Positions 43,581-51,956 of a DNA stretch of 64,000 nt are shown here, one piece after another. The stretch lies in NCBI RefSeq assembly GCF_000427405.1, contig NZ_KE386491.1, positions 3,253,190 to 3,317,189 on the forward strand, read 5' to 3'. This DNA comes from Flectobacillus major DSM 103 (GTDB taxonomy: Bacteria; Bacteroidota; Bacteroidia; Cytophagales; Spirosomataceae). A program made the translations under genes and the position numbers. Each line of letters starts with the position of its first letter. Within the stretch, counting starts at the first letter, position 1. The notes under the pieces are model-generated. The model ran no database searches, was not told the DNA's origin, and was given only the letters and a program-made list of their open reading frames with translations.

Positions 43581-44891
43581 TTATTGAGCCAACTGTCCAT
43601 ACAAATCAAACTCTTCGGCCGATGTAATTTTTACCTCAGCAAAATCACCCAATCTTACGTACTGACTAGCAGGAATCAACACTTCGTTGTCTACCTCGGG
43701 CGAATCAAATTGGGTTCTACCAATAAAGTATCCTCCTTCTTTTCTATCGAATAATACTTTGTAGGTATTTCCTATTTTAGCCTGATTCAATTCCAATGAT
43801 ATTTCTTGTTGTAGTGCCATAATTTCGTCGGCACGTTCTTGTTTTACCTCTTCAGGAATATCATCTTCAAAGGTATGAGAATGCGTATTTTCTTCGTGAG
43901 AATAGGTAAATACGCCCAATCGGTCGAAACGCATTTTTTCTACAAACTGATATGTTTCTTCAAAATCGGCCTCAGTTTCGCCTGGGTGACCAGCAATCAG
44001 GGTTGTTCTAAGAGCAATATCTGGTACTTTTTGACGAATCGCATCAATCAGCTCTTCGGTTTTCTCACGTGTAATACCCCGACGCATTTTTTTCAATACC
44101 TCTGTTGAACCACTTTGTAAAGGCATATCAAGGTATTTGCAGATATTAGGCTTGGCGGCCATCATGTCAAGCACATCCATTGGGAAGCCTGCCGGATACG
44201 CATATTGCAAACGAATCCACTCCATTCCGTCAATATCAGAGAGGCGGTCGAGTAACTCAGACAAGTTGCGTTTTTTGTAAATATCTAGTCCGTAATAGGT
44301 TAAGTCTTGAGCAATCAAAATGAGCTCTTTTGTACCACGTTTTACCAACGACTTAGCTTCTGTGACAAGGTCTTCGATAGAACGAGAAACGTGTCCTCCA
44401 CGCATCAAAGGAATAGCACAAAAAGAACAAGGACGGTCGCAGCCTTCTGCAATTTTTAAATACGCATAATGAGCTGGCGTAGTCAACAAACGTTCGCCAA
44501 TCAATTCATGTTTGTAGTCGGCCTTGAGGGTTTTTAGCAAACGAGGCAATTCGTTTGTACCAAAAAACGCATCTACTGTAGGGATTTCTTTTTCTAAATC
44601 ATCTTTGTAGCGGTGCGACAAGCAGCCCGTAACATAAAGCTTATCTATTACGCCAGCTTCTTTGGCATCGACATAACGCAGAATGGTATCGATAGATTCT
44701 TGTTTGGCATTATCAATAAAACCACAAGTATTAACAATAACAATATTGGCATCGTCTTTTTTGGCTTCGTGGGTAACGTCCATGCCATTTCCACGCAATT
44801 GTGTATAAATCACCTCTGAGTCGACAAGGTTTTTACTACAACCAAGTGTAACGATATTAACTTTATTTTTTCCTAATGTTTTCGTTTTCAT
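43581..44891 (-). CDS. rimO: Ribosomal protein S12 methylthiotransferase RimO
   Basis: A 436-aa radical-SAM methylthiotransferase. The N-terminal UPF0004 domain has conserved Cys in TLGCSKNLVDSE, VNTCGFI and VTGCLS. The radical-SAM motif is CDRPCSFCAIPLMRG (CxxxCxxC). The C-terminal TRAM domain ends DFAEVKITSAEEFDLYGQL. It adds a methylthio group to Asp of ribosomal protein S12 (about D88 in E. coli). The FCAIP and GGHVSR segments favour RimO over MiaB. It is monocistronic, with the start ATG at 44891. Confidence 0.95.
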   Translation of the reverse strand: MKTKTLGKNKVNIVTLGCSKNLVDSEVIYTQLRGNGMDVTHEAKKDDANIVIVNTCGFIDNAKQESIDTILRYVDAKEAGVIDKLYVTGCLSHRYKDDLEKEIPTVDAFFGTNELPRLLKTLKADYKHELIGERLLTTPAHYAYLKIAEGCDRPCSFCAIPLMRGGHVSRSIEDLVTEAKSLVKRGTKELILIAQDLTYYGLDIYKKRNLSELLDRLSDIDGMEWIRLQYAYPAGFPMDVLDMMAAKPNICKYLDMPLQSGSTEVLKKMRRGITREKTEELIDAIRQKVPDIALRTTLIAGHPGETEADFEETYQFVEKMRFDRLGVFTYSHEENTHSHTFEDDIPEEVKQERADEIMALQQEISLELNQAKIGNTYKVLFDRKEGGYFIGRTQFDSPEVDNEVLIPASQYVRLGDFAEVKITSAEEFDLYGQLAQ

Positions 44892-44960
44892 CTAATTATG
44901 AGCATCTATTGGATTTTATCAAGAAAATTTATCTTGTTTGAAACCCTGAAAATAAGTTTG

Positions 44961-44968
44961 CAAAGTTA
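44961..44968 (-). promoter_or_regulatory. -7 element for rimO
   Basis: The minus strand reads TAACTTTG, matching TAnnTTTG 70 bases before the ATG. No TTG lies at the expected -33 distance. Confidence 0.35.
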
Positions 44969-45037
44969 CAACAAAAAATAGTCTTTGCTGTGTTTTATTT
45001 CGTCAGAAAGTCAGATTAGGTCTTGCGAAACAAAAAA

Positions 45038-45058
45038 GTCTGAGTTATTCACTCAGAC
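45038..45058 (-). terminator. Terminator of the VWA-like lipoprotein gene
   Basis: GTCTGAGT (45038-45045) pairs with ACTCAGAC (45051-45058), followed on the minus strand by TTTTTT. Confidence 0.75.
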
Positions 45059-45079
45059 CTCCTCTTGCTATAACATAGA

Positions 45080-45892
45080 TTATATTTCTTCTATTTCGGT
45101 AGTAACTCCCAATTCTTCAAATAATCGCTGCCAATAAGCCGAAACAGCAGGGTTATTTTTGCGGGTAGATGCCGTTGGCTCAAATGGTTTGGCTATAAAA
45201 ATCTGGACTGACGAAATATTGGGTAGTAGTGCTTTCAACTTACTAGCGTCTTCTCGGGCCCATCCTACAGCGGCGGCATCATCGGCAGGTGGGTTTGTAT
45301 GAAAATCACGACGGTGTTCGCCCTTCATACTTTCTACCATATCCGAAAGGTAATACACCTTTACGTTATAGCCTTTTGCCACTTCTTTATCAATCAAGGG
45401 CAAGGTAGCCTGAATATCGGTATTATTTTTACTAGACGAGGCGTTTTGTGCCGACAATTGCCTTATTATCAATTGCTTGAAAATACTACGTTCTTTCGAC
45501 AAATCCAGAGCAAACGCTGTTTTTAGGGCTTCCGAATCGGTAGTATTAGCCCCTTCCGACACCTCTAATTCTGAGCGACTCATTACCTCGGCCACTTTGG
45601 CCTTGGCTGTATTTTCATGAATAAAATATACCGCTAGCTTATCGCCTTTCCCATTAATGTTCTTTTCTATCAGCTCGTTGATAATTTTGGTATATTTCTC
45701 ATTGGCAAAGCCTTTATCGACATTGACACTCACCGATTTATCAATAAAAATCATAGAACATGTATGCGTTTGAGGCTGAGTACCTTCTTGTTTTTGTTCT
45801 TGCCCCGAGCAGGCACACAATAAACTACTTGACCAAAATACAAGGCAATAATTCAACCAATTATTTTTGGTACTAAATCCGAGAAATTTCAT
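45080..45892 (-). CDS. Lipoprotein with a von Willebrand A-like MIDAS motif
   Basis: A 270-aa exported protein. The N-terminus ends in a lipobox-like LLCAC (Cys28), although it is longer and more polar at its start than usual. The body opens CSMIFIDKSVSVNVDK, in which D51-x-S53-x-S55 is a MIDAS-type DxSxS metal site; later KVYYLSDMVES supplies a candidate Asp, as in VWA folds. No attached domain is present. The role is unknown, perhaps protein or metal-dependent binding at the cell envelope (inference). It follows the 46001-46993 gene on the same strand after 108 bases. Confidence 0.65.
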   Translation of the reverse strand: MKFLGFSTKNNWLNYCLVFWSSSLLCACSGQEQKQEGTQPQTHTCSMIFIDKSVSVNVDKGFANEKYTKIINELIEKNINGKGDKLAVYFIHENTAKAKVAEVMSRSELEVSEGANTTDSEALKTAFALDLSKERSIFKQLIIRQLSAQNASSSKNNTDIQATLPLIDKEVAKGYNVKVYYLSDMVESMKGEHRRDFHTNPPADDAAAVGWAREDASKLKALLPNISSVQIFIAKPFEPTASTRKNNPAVSAYWQRLFEELGVTTEIEEI

Positions 45893-46000
45893 TGTTTTTA
45901 TTTAACATTAATTGAATATGATAAAATTACAATTCTTATACTAACTTGGTTCATTTTCTTGATAAGCCCAATTGACACTGCCATAAACGGCTATTTAGGC

Positions 46001-46993
46001 TTATGGTTGAATTGGGGTTTGGAGCAAAAGACTATCTCTGAGGCTGGTATTTTCGGGCTTATTTTTGTTCCAATAGTCTATTTTTAGCGTTTTCTTCAAA
46101 ATAGCCTGCGTTGTAAATGTTTTTCCTTTTTGCGAGAAAACATCTGTCCAGCCTACAATTTTGTATGGAAAAACATTTTCAAAAACAATGGTCAACACCC
46201 GATTTTGATTGAGAAATGCTACAGAATATGCCTGAAGAGCATTACCTACAAATACCGTTCCTGTATACACTTGTAAAGTACCACGACAAGCCGTAGGAGC
46301 TAATGGGCGGTGTTGAAGGCGAGAACTTTCTAAACTTGGAATTATATCAAAATCATCGACAGGCAAACTGGCAGGACTAAGCCTTATTCTATTCCAAAGC
46401 TCATCTTCAAGCCAAGTTACCTTCAAAGATGTATCTTGTTGTACTTCTTTTTCAAAATAACTCTTTCCTTCCAACCAATACTGTTTTCCTTTCAAATTGA
46501 GTTGGCTGTATACATGACCACACCACTCTTGGGCAGAAAAGGAAGTTTTTAAGGCATGAGGAAACAACTGTGTATCGACAGGTGTAAAAGTAGAATTCAT
46601 TAAAGAATAATCATAAATCCCTGTCGTAAATTTTTGGATAAAATTAAGTTTTAATACACTTGTTGCCAAATTCTTCTGGTTCGATTCTAACTTTACTTGT
46701 GTATCTGTTCTAAAATCTTCTGTTACAAATACCAATACGGCTTCGCCTTGATTGAGCTGGCCATAGCGTACCTTGTCGAGTGTATAAGTATTGATTTCGG
46801 CTTGGCCATTATACCAATATGTTCGAAAAGTAGCATCTTGTGCCGTAGGAATTGTAGTTTTGGCTGGGTCGGTATGAGGGGGTTCTATCTGAAAAATGGT
46901 TGCTCCTTTTGCTACAGCAAAAATCACAGCCAGAATTATGCACAAAAAGAGAAAGTTATTTCTGATAAATTTATCAAGTTTTTGCGTATTCAT
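46001..46993 (-). CDS. Exported conserved protein of unknown function
   Basis: A 330-aa protein with an N-terminal membrane segment or signal (FLFLCIILAVIFAVAKGATIF). The segments TYWYNGQAEINTYTLDKVRYG, GEAVLVFVTEDF, LKLNFIQKFTTGIYDYSLMNSTFTPV and QEWCGHVYSQL are strongly conserved, as I recall, in a Bacteroidota family frequently mis-labelled 'septum formation inhibitor Maf'. It shows no Maf nucleotide pyrophosphatase motifs, so that name should not be used. The function is unknown. The start is the ATG at 46993; the gene is read away from the amidohydrolase. Confidence 0.7.
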   Translation of the reverse strand: MNTQKLDKFIRNNFLFLCIILAVIFAVAKGATIFQIEPPHTDPAKTTIPTAQDATFRTYWYNGQAEINTYTLDKVRYGQLNQGEAVLVFVTEDFRTDTQVKLESNQKNLATSVLKLNFIQKFTTGIYDYSLMNSTFTPVDTQLFPHALKTSFSAQEWCGHVYSQLNLKGKQYWLEGKSYFEKEVQQDTSLKVTWLEDELWNRIRLSPASLPVDDFDIIPSLESSRLQHRPLAPTACRGTLQVYTGTVFVGNALQAYSVAFLNQNRVLTIVFENVFPYKIVGWTDVFSQKGKTFTTQAILKKTLKIDYWNKNKPENTSLRDSLLLQTPIQP

Positions 46994-47247
46994 GCCTTAA
47001 TTGTTTGTTGAATTGTCGAACGGCAATTTACACAATTTGTAGAAATTCATTAACTTACATTGTTATTAAGTAAGTGAGTGGGTGCATAAAAGCCATGTAT
47101 TCAGGTATAAAGCCAAAGGATACTACGCTTTTGGGGATTGCCGCTAGTATATTGATAGCTACCGCCTGTTGGCTCATCACCAAACACGATATTACTCAAT
47201 ACCAACTTACCTTTATTCTAATTCATCAGCCAACCGTTTATTGTATT

Positions 47248-48879
47248 ATGAACAAATTTACCTCTTATTGTATCACCTTACTATTAGGCATACTGCTGTC
47301 TAACAACCTTTTTGCCCAGATTTTAAAAGCCCCCAACCGAGCCGAGGGCGAAGGGCAATTTAACCGATTGATTATACGAGGGGTCAACCTTGTCAACGGT
47401 ACGGGGTCGCCAATGCAAGGGCCTTGCGATATTGTTGTAGAAAAAAATAAAATTGTACAAATCAAAGTTGTAGGATACCCTGGTGTACCTATCGACCCAC
47501 AAAGTAGACCCAAAGCCAACCCTGGCGACAAAGAACTAGATTGTACTGGTATGTATATGCTACCAGGTTTTATAGATATGCACGGCCATATTGGTGGGAA
47601 ATCGCAAGGTACACCAGCCGAATATGTTTATAAACTTTGGCTAGGGCACGGTATCACGACTATTCGTGACCCTTCGGCAGGAAATGGATTAGACTGGACA
47701 TTAGACCAAAAGCATAAATCCGAGAAAAATGAAATTACCGCCCCTCGTATTATGGCTTATACAGCTTTTGGAATGGGAGCCAAGGAGTCTATTACTACCG
47801 CTGAGCAAGCACGAGCATGGGTAGAAGAAAATGCTAAAAAAGGAGCAGACGGTATTAAGTTTTTTGGGGCAAAACCCGAAATTATGGATGCCGCTTTGCG
47901 AAGAAACAAAGAGCTTGGTCTGCGTTCGGCCTGCCACCATGCCCAAGTGGATGTGGCTCGCTGGAATGTACTAAGCTCGGCACGAGCAGGACTCACCTCG
48001 ATGGAACACTGGTATGGCTTGCCCGAAGCTCTATTTGATAGCCAAACGATTCAGGATTATCCAGCCGATTATAATTATGGCAATGAACAAAACAGATTTG
48101 AAGAAGCAGGAAAGCTTTGGAAACAAGCCGCCAAGCAGGGTTCAAAACGCTGGAATGATGTAATGGAGGAAATGCTCAAACTTGACTTTACGATCGACCC
48201 AACCTTCAATATCTACGAAGCCAATCGTGAGTTGATGTTGGCTCGCCGAGCAGAATGGCACGAAGATTATACCCTTCCTCAATTGTGGCGTTTTTATCAG
48301 CCCTCTCGGATTTCTCATGGCTCGTATTGGCAAGATTGGGGAACAGAACAAGAAGTAGCGTGGAAAGAAAACTACAAACTATGGATGACCTTTGTTAATG
48401 AATACAAAAACCGTGGCGGTCGAGTAACCACTGGCTCGGACTCTGGCTTTATTTTCCAGCTTTACGGTTTTGCCTATATTCGCGAACTTGAGTTGCTTCG
48501 CGAGGCTGGGTTTCATCCTTTAGAAGTTATCAGAGCCGCTACCCTCAAAGGAGCAGAAGCACTGGGTATAGACGACAAAGTAGGTAGCGTAGAAGTAGGG
48601 AAATTAGCAGATTTAGTAATTTTAGAAGAAAATCCACTCAAAAACCTCAAAGTACTATACGGTACAGGAGCAATAAGGCTTACTGAAAGCAACGAAGTAA
48701 AAAGAGTTGGCGGGGTTAAATATACCATTAAAGATGGGGTAATTTATGATGCCAAAAAGCTGTTAGAAGATGTACGAAAAATTGTTGCGGAAGCAAAAAA
48801 GACAGAAAACTTTGAAATATTTCAGCCTGGTTTGGAAAAGAAAACCTCTGGCAAAGTGCAGGGCAGCCATAAAGAATAA
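47248..48879 (+). CDS. Exported amidohydrolase-superfamily protein
   Basis: A 543-aa metallo-dependent hydrolase with a signal peptide (ending LFAQ, about 23). The metal motif HGH is in MYMLPGFIDMHGHIGG; later ACHHAQV (His) and TTGSDSGF (Asp) complete the site. The C-terminal beta-sandwich has the usual IDDKVGSVEVGKLADLVILEENPL. Relatives are annotated imidazolonepropionase-like or Xaa-Pro dipeptidase-like; the substrate is unknown and a periplasmic location is inferred. I start at 47248. The frame is open 58 codons further up (GTG at 47074), but that would bury the signal peptide. Its TAA stop coincides with the left end of repeat copy 2. Confidence 0.88.
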   Translation: MNKFTSYCITLLLGILLSNNLFAQILKAPNRAEGEGQFNRLIIRGVNLVNGTGSPMQGPCDIVVEKNKIVQIKVVGYPGVPIDPQSRPKANPGDKELDCTGMYMLPGFIDMHGHIGGKSQGTPAEYVYKLWLGHGITTIRDPSAGNGLDWTLDQKHKSEKNEITAPRIMAYTAFGMGAKESITTAEQARAWVEENAKKGADGIKFFGAKPEIMDAALRRNKELGLRSACHHAQVDVARWNVLSSARAGLTSMEHWYGLPEALFDSQTIQDYPADYNYGNEQNRFEEAGKLWKQAAKQGSKRWNDVMEEMLKLDFTIDPTFNIYEANRELMLARRAEWHEDYTLPQLWRFYQPSRISHGSYWQDWGTEQEVAWKENYKLWMTFVNEYKNRGGRVTTGSDSGFIFQLYGFAYIRELELLREAGFHPLEVIRAATLKGAEALGIDDKVGSVEVGKLADLVILEENPLKNLKVLYGTGAIRLTESNEVKRVGGVKYTIKDGVIYDAKKLLEDVRKIVAEAKKTENFEIFQPGLEKKTSGKVQGSHKE

Positions 48880-49147
48880 CAAGCAAGAGGCATACCCAAT
48901 TTAGTGGATGAGTGATTATTTTTGAAGATGCTTTGCGTATAAAGATATATCATTCAGAAATTTAATATAAAAAGGCGTTCGAAAAACTAATTTCGAACGC
49001 CTTTTGCATGAATAGCCCCTAATTTTCTATCATTTGAACAATTGATAAGCCTCTTCAAAATTCACTTGACAACCTTATGAATCTCAACAAACACCCATAG
49101 GTGGTCTCTTTTAATATTACCTAAAATTTGGGATGACTCATATTTAT
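48878..49147 (+). repeat. Intergenic repeat element, copy 2
   Basis: An element of about 270 bases, similar along its length to copy 1 (shared TGATTATTTTTGAA, TTGATAAGCCTCTTCAA, GGTCTCTTTTAATATTACCT and GGGATGACTCAT). The central hairpin AAAAGGCGTTCGAAA (48970-48984) with TTTCGAACGCCTTTT (48991-49005) is 15 bp with loop AACTAA. The inverted ends are more decayed than in copy 1. The left end overlaps the TAA of the amidohydrolase gene. The remaining gap to 49316 is AT-rich and I see nothing else in it. Confidence 0.8.
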
Positions 49148-49316
49148 GCTAATAGATTTTTAGTGGAAAAATCCTATTTACTAACCTTTATCAGTTGGTA
49201 GTATGATAGTATTTATTTATTCCTTTTATTTTTTGATTTAATGGCTTTTTTCCTTTACTTTACTAAGCAATAATAACTTGCCAAGTAGCAAAATAACCCA
49301 TAAAATCTTAGTTCTT

Positions 49317-49613
49317 ATGAACAATCGTCTACTTTTCCGCAAAATGCCGTTTTATTCGGTAAACATCCCCATTACCAAGCTATTAAAAGTTTTCTTGTTA
49401 CCAATCTGTATTTGCCTGTGCTTATCGGAAATAGCCTTGGCTAATTTCCAACAAAAACCTACTCCTACAGGAAAAAATACAAAAATAGCCAATACAGACT
49501 CCCCTAAAAAATCTAACAAAAAAAAGAAAAACACCAAAACAAAGCGTGTCGCTAAAGTTGATTCTACCGACATAGACCCTACACAAATGAAAGCACCGTT
49601 GTTTCAAAATTAA
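49317..49613 (+). CDS. Small exported Lys-rich protein
   Basis: A protein of about 98 aa: basic N-terminus, a hydrophobic signal-like segment (LLKVFLLPICICLCLSEIALA), then a very Lys-rich mature part (KKSNKKKKNTKTKRVAK) ending IDPTQMKAPLFQN. No family is recognised. Such short basic tails may be disordered and bind acidic polymers (inference). It lies just upstream of the exported Ppx/GppA-like gene on the same strand, with 193 bases between. The start is the ATG at 49317; coding status is likely but not certain. Confidence 0.55.
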   Translation: MNNRLLFRKMPFYSVNIPITKLLKVFLLPICICLCLSEIALANFQQKPTPTGKNTKIANTDSPKKSNKKKKNTKTKRVAKVDSTDIDPTQMKAPLFQN

Positions 49614-49806
49614 CCTACGTATTTCTGGTATTTATCCAATGATTGAATGTTAGCCTTTGTACTTCTGAAGACTCACATTTGTATTCTTTTGTTCATAGGA
49701 TTTTATGAACACCCCCTTACTTCTATATTACTGGTCTTTTCCTCGCTAGGAAACAGGCTTTTTATTGCATAACCACAACTTTAGTTTCAACAAAATAACA
49801 CTTAAC

Positions 49807-51210
49807 ATGAAAAAAATATTACTCTCGTTTCTTTTTGCCCTATGTAGCTTGGCTATTTGTACCGCACAGGATGTCAATACGGCATTGCGTTATCTCAAGA
49901 TTGCCAATACACTTCGTGAAGTCAAACAATTTGACCAGTCAGAAGATTACCTCAACAAAGCCCTAAATATGGTAAGAGGTCGAAGCGAATACTGGGAAGC
50001 GGCAGTATACGAAAATTTAGGTTTTTTGTACCGTGACCAAGAAAACACCTTAGAAGCATCTCGAAATTTCACCAAAGCCATCGACCTATACAAGAAGCTT
50101 AAAATGGCTATGAGTGAAAAGGCTATTACACAACTACTAGATGGGATGAAAGAAGCCGAAGAGCTCTATGCTGGTATCGACGTAGGCTCGAAGGGAGTTA
50201 AATTAAGTATTATCGGTGTGACGGTTTCACCTAAAAAGGGACTTACTTATACCCTCAAAAAAAGTATGTCTATCAATACCGAGCCAAGTGCCCTAACGCC
50301 ACAGGCTATCAAAGAAACAGCTCAGGCGGTCAAAGACCTTGTTGATACAGCAACCGTCAGAAATAATGTTATTTCGGATAGGATGTTTATTATTTTGAGT
50401 AGTGGCCTCAAACAAGCTACCGACAAACAAGCAGGAAAAGAAGCAGAACTAATAGCAGCGATGAAAGAAGCATTAAAAAATCCGAGTCAAAAAATTGATA
50501 TTATTTCGGCTGAAGATGAAGCTAAATTTGGTGCTTTGGCAATGGTAGCTCCCGAACTACACATTTCGTCGTCGCTTATGGATATTGGCGGTGGTAATAT
50601 GAAAGGTGGCTATTTGCTAAACCGAAACAAGTTTGAATCGGTCAATTTTCCTTATGGCACAAAAGCTTTTGTTAAAATTGTAAAAAAGAAACTACCAGAT
50701 GCCAATCTTGAAGAGTATACCAAGGGCGTAAACGAAGAGGTAAAAGTAGTCGGCGAAGAGCTTTCGTTGGAATTGAATAGAAAAGTTGGCTTCAAAAACC
50801 GTAAAAATGTATTTTTATTGGGAGGTATCGTATTCGTAATGAATGCTTTTTTACATCCAGAAAGAGCTAATATTGTAGGTCGCCCTGTAGAAGTAAGCAT
50901 AGATGACGTTCGGAAATTTAGACAAATGAGTGCTAGTAGCTACGAAGAATTGATTAATCCTGATTTTTCGAGAATCACCGACCCAGCCATCCGTCAAGTA
51001 GCCGAGGAAGATGTAAAAAATATCACTACCAAAATCTATAATCAACAAGATATTATTGCAGGTGCGGCTTTGCTCGAAACACTTATCAAAGAAATGAATC
51101 GTGATGGCGTACAAAAAAGGTTCTATTTCATTAAAGGAGGCGACGTTGCCTGGATTAGCGGCTATGTATTCAAACTAATTTCAGACGAATATCAAACCAA
51201 AAAAGAGTAA
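49807..51210 (+). CDS. Exported TPR protein with a Ppx/GppA-like ASKHA domain
   Basis: A 467-aa protein: signal peptide MKKILLSFLFALCSLAICTAQ, TPR-like helices (about 25-118: YLKIANTLREVKQFDQSEDYL, YENLGFLYRDQENTLEASRNF), then an actin/Hsp70/sugar-kinase-like domain resembling exopolyphosphatase/GppA. Phosphate-1 is GIDVGSKGVKLSIIG (123-137); the Ppx-type Glu block is SAEDEAKFG (234-242); phosphate-2 is DIGGGN (259-264); the adenosine-like motif is LLGGIVFV (337-344). Ppx/GppA hydrolyse polyphosphate or pppGpp in the cytoplasm, so an exported member with TPRs is unusual. Substrate and activity are unknown. The ATG at 49807 gives the clean signal peptide. Confidence 0.78.
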   Translation: MKKILLSFLFALCSLAICTAQDVNTALRYLKIANTLREVKQFDQSEDYLNKALNMVRGRSEYWEAAVYENLGFLYRDQENTLEASRNFTKAIDLYKKLKMAMSEKAITQLLDGMKEAEELYAGIDVGSKGVKLSIIGVTVSPKKGLTYTLKKSMSINTEPSALTPQAIKETAQAVKDLVDTATVRNNVISDRMFIILSSGLKQATDKQAGKEAELIAAMKEALKNPSQKIDIISAEDEAKFGALAMVAPELHISSSLMDIGGGNMKGGYLLNRNKFESVNFPYGTKAFVKIVKKKLPDANLEEYTKGVNEEVKVVGEELSLELNRKVGFKNRKNVFLLGGIVFVMNAFLHPERANIVGRPVEVSIDDVRKFRQMSASSYEELINPDFSRITDPAIRQVAEEDVKNITTKIYNQQDIIAGAALLETLIKEMNRDGVQKRFYFIKGGDVAWISGYVFKLISDEYQTKKE

Positions 51211-51231
51211 CAACCAAACCTTCCAATTTAT

Positions 51232-51273
51232 ACCTCATAAGATAGGAAACAGTGTTTTTCTACCTTATGAGGT
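51232..51273. terminator. Bidirectional terminator between Ppx-like and sigma-factor genes
   Basis: A perfect 10-bp stem, ACCTCATAAG (51232-51241) with CTTATGAGGT (51264-51273), and a loop carrying additional partial pairs. Confidence 0.75.
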
Positions 51274-51281
51274 AATTCAAT

Positions 51282-51818
51282 TTAAGCGGCATAGTTGAGT
51301 TTATAGTGGGCTGTACTAAGTAAGTTCTCTATTTTATGAACAGCAATAGAATAAGTAGCTTTTAAGGCTCCTACCGAAGTTCCTGTAATTCTAGCGATTT
51401 CTTCGTATCGCATTTCATCAAAATACCTCATATTAAAAACCAATCGTTGTTTGTCGGGTAGGGTTAATATGGCTTTTTGTAACTCTCGCTGAATTTCGTC
51501 ACCGCTAACCAGCGAGTCGTGGTCGATACCGCTCGCAAAAGTTTCGGTATAATCCTCTATTTCACAAAACTGCATCCGTTTTTTGGTTCTCAGAAAATTC
51601 AAACATTCGTTGGTAGCAATTCTGTACATCCATGTAAAAAACTGAGCATCTCCTCGGAAAGTGTCTAATCCTTGCCAAATTTTCAAAAAAACCTCTTGCG
51701 TCAAATCGTCTGCATCGCTATGATTTACAACCATTTTTCTAATATGCCAGTATATTTTACGCTGATATTTTTGAATCAACATATTGAATATGGAGAGATT
51801 ATCTTTAGGAGTACTCAT
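51282..51818 (-). CDS. ECF-type RNA polymerase sigma factor
   Basis: A 178-aa sigma-70 family factor of ECF type. Region 2 is DADDLTQEVFLKIWQGLDTFRGDAQFFTWMYRIATNECLNFLR (about 35-77, recognised by the DLTQEVFLK core). Region 4 is LPDKQRLVFNMRYFDEMRYEEIARITGTSVGALKATYSIAVHKIE (about 123-168). No anti-sigma gene is adjacent; the neighbouring GIN-domain gene upstream is cut off by a terminator at 51870-51899, so they are not simply one operon. It may control envelope genes (inference). Confidence 0.9.
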   Translation of the reverse strand: MSTPKDNLSIFNMLIQKYQRKIYWHIRKMVVNHSDADDLTQEVFLKIWQGLDTFRGDAQFFTWMYRIATNECLNFLRTKKRMQFCEIEDYTETFASGIDHDSLVSGDEIQRELQKAILTLPDKQRLVFNMRYFDEMRYEEIARITGTSVGALKATYSIAVHKIENLLSTAHYKLNYAA

Positions 51819-51869
51819 TTGAACAAGCGTTTAGATTTTCTATTTGACAAATTTGCCTCTAAAAACAAA

Positions 51870-51899
51870 AATGCTTTATGACGGTGTTCATAAAGCATT
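51870..51899 (-). terminator. Terminator between the GIN and sigma-factor genes
   Basis: A perfect 12-bp stem, AATGCTTTATGA (51870-51881) with TCATAAAGCATT (51888-51899), followed on the minus strand by TTTTTGTTTTT. Confidence 0.8.
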
Positions 51900-51956
51900 A
51901 ATGATTATGGTCAGGTTATTTAGAAACGCCTTACTAACTCATTCTGGTATTTTGAT

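Noticed and set aside
46001..46993. Annotation as septum inhibitor Maf
   Set aside because: No Maf motif is visible; the name appears to be a propagated mis-annotation.
47074..47247. 58-codon N-terminal extension of the exported amidohydrolase
   Set aside because: It needs a GTG start and would place the signal peptide inside the protein; the hydrophobic stretch is likely chance.
49655..49690. Fragment of the repeat element near the Ppx-like gene
   Set aside because: GACTCACATTTGT resembles the right end but is isolated and too short to distinguish from chance.
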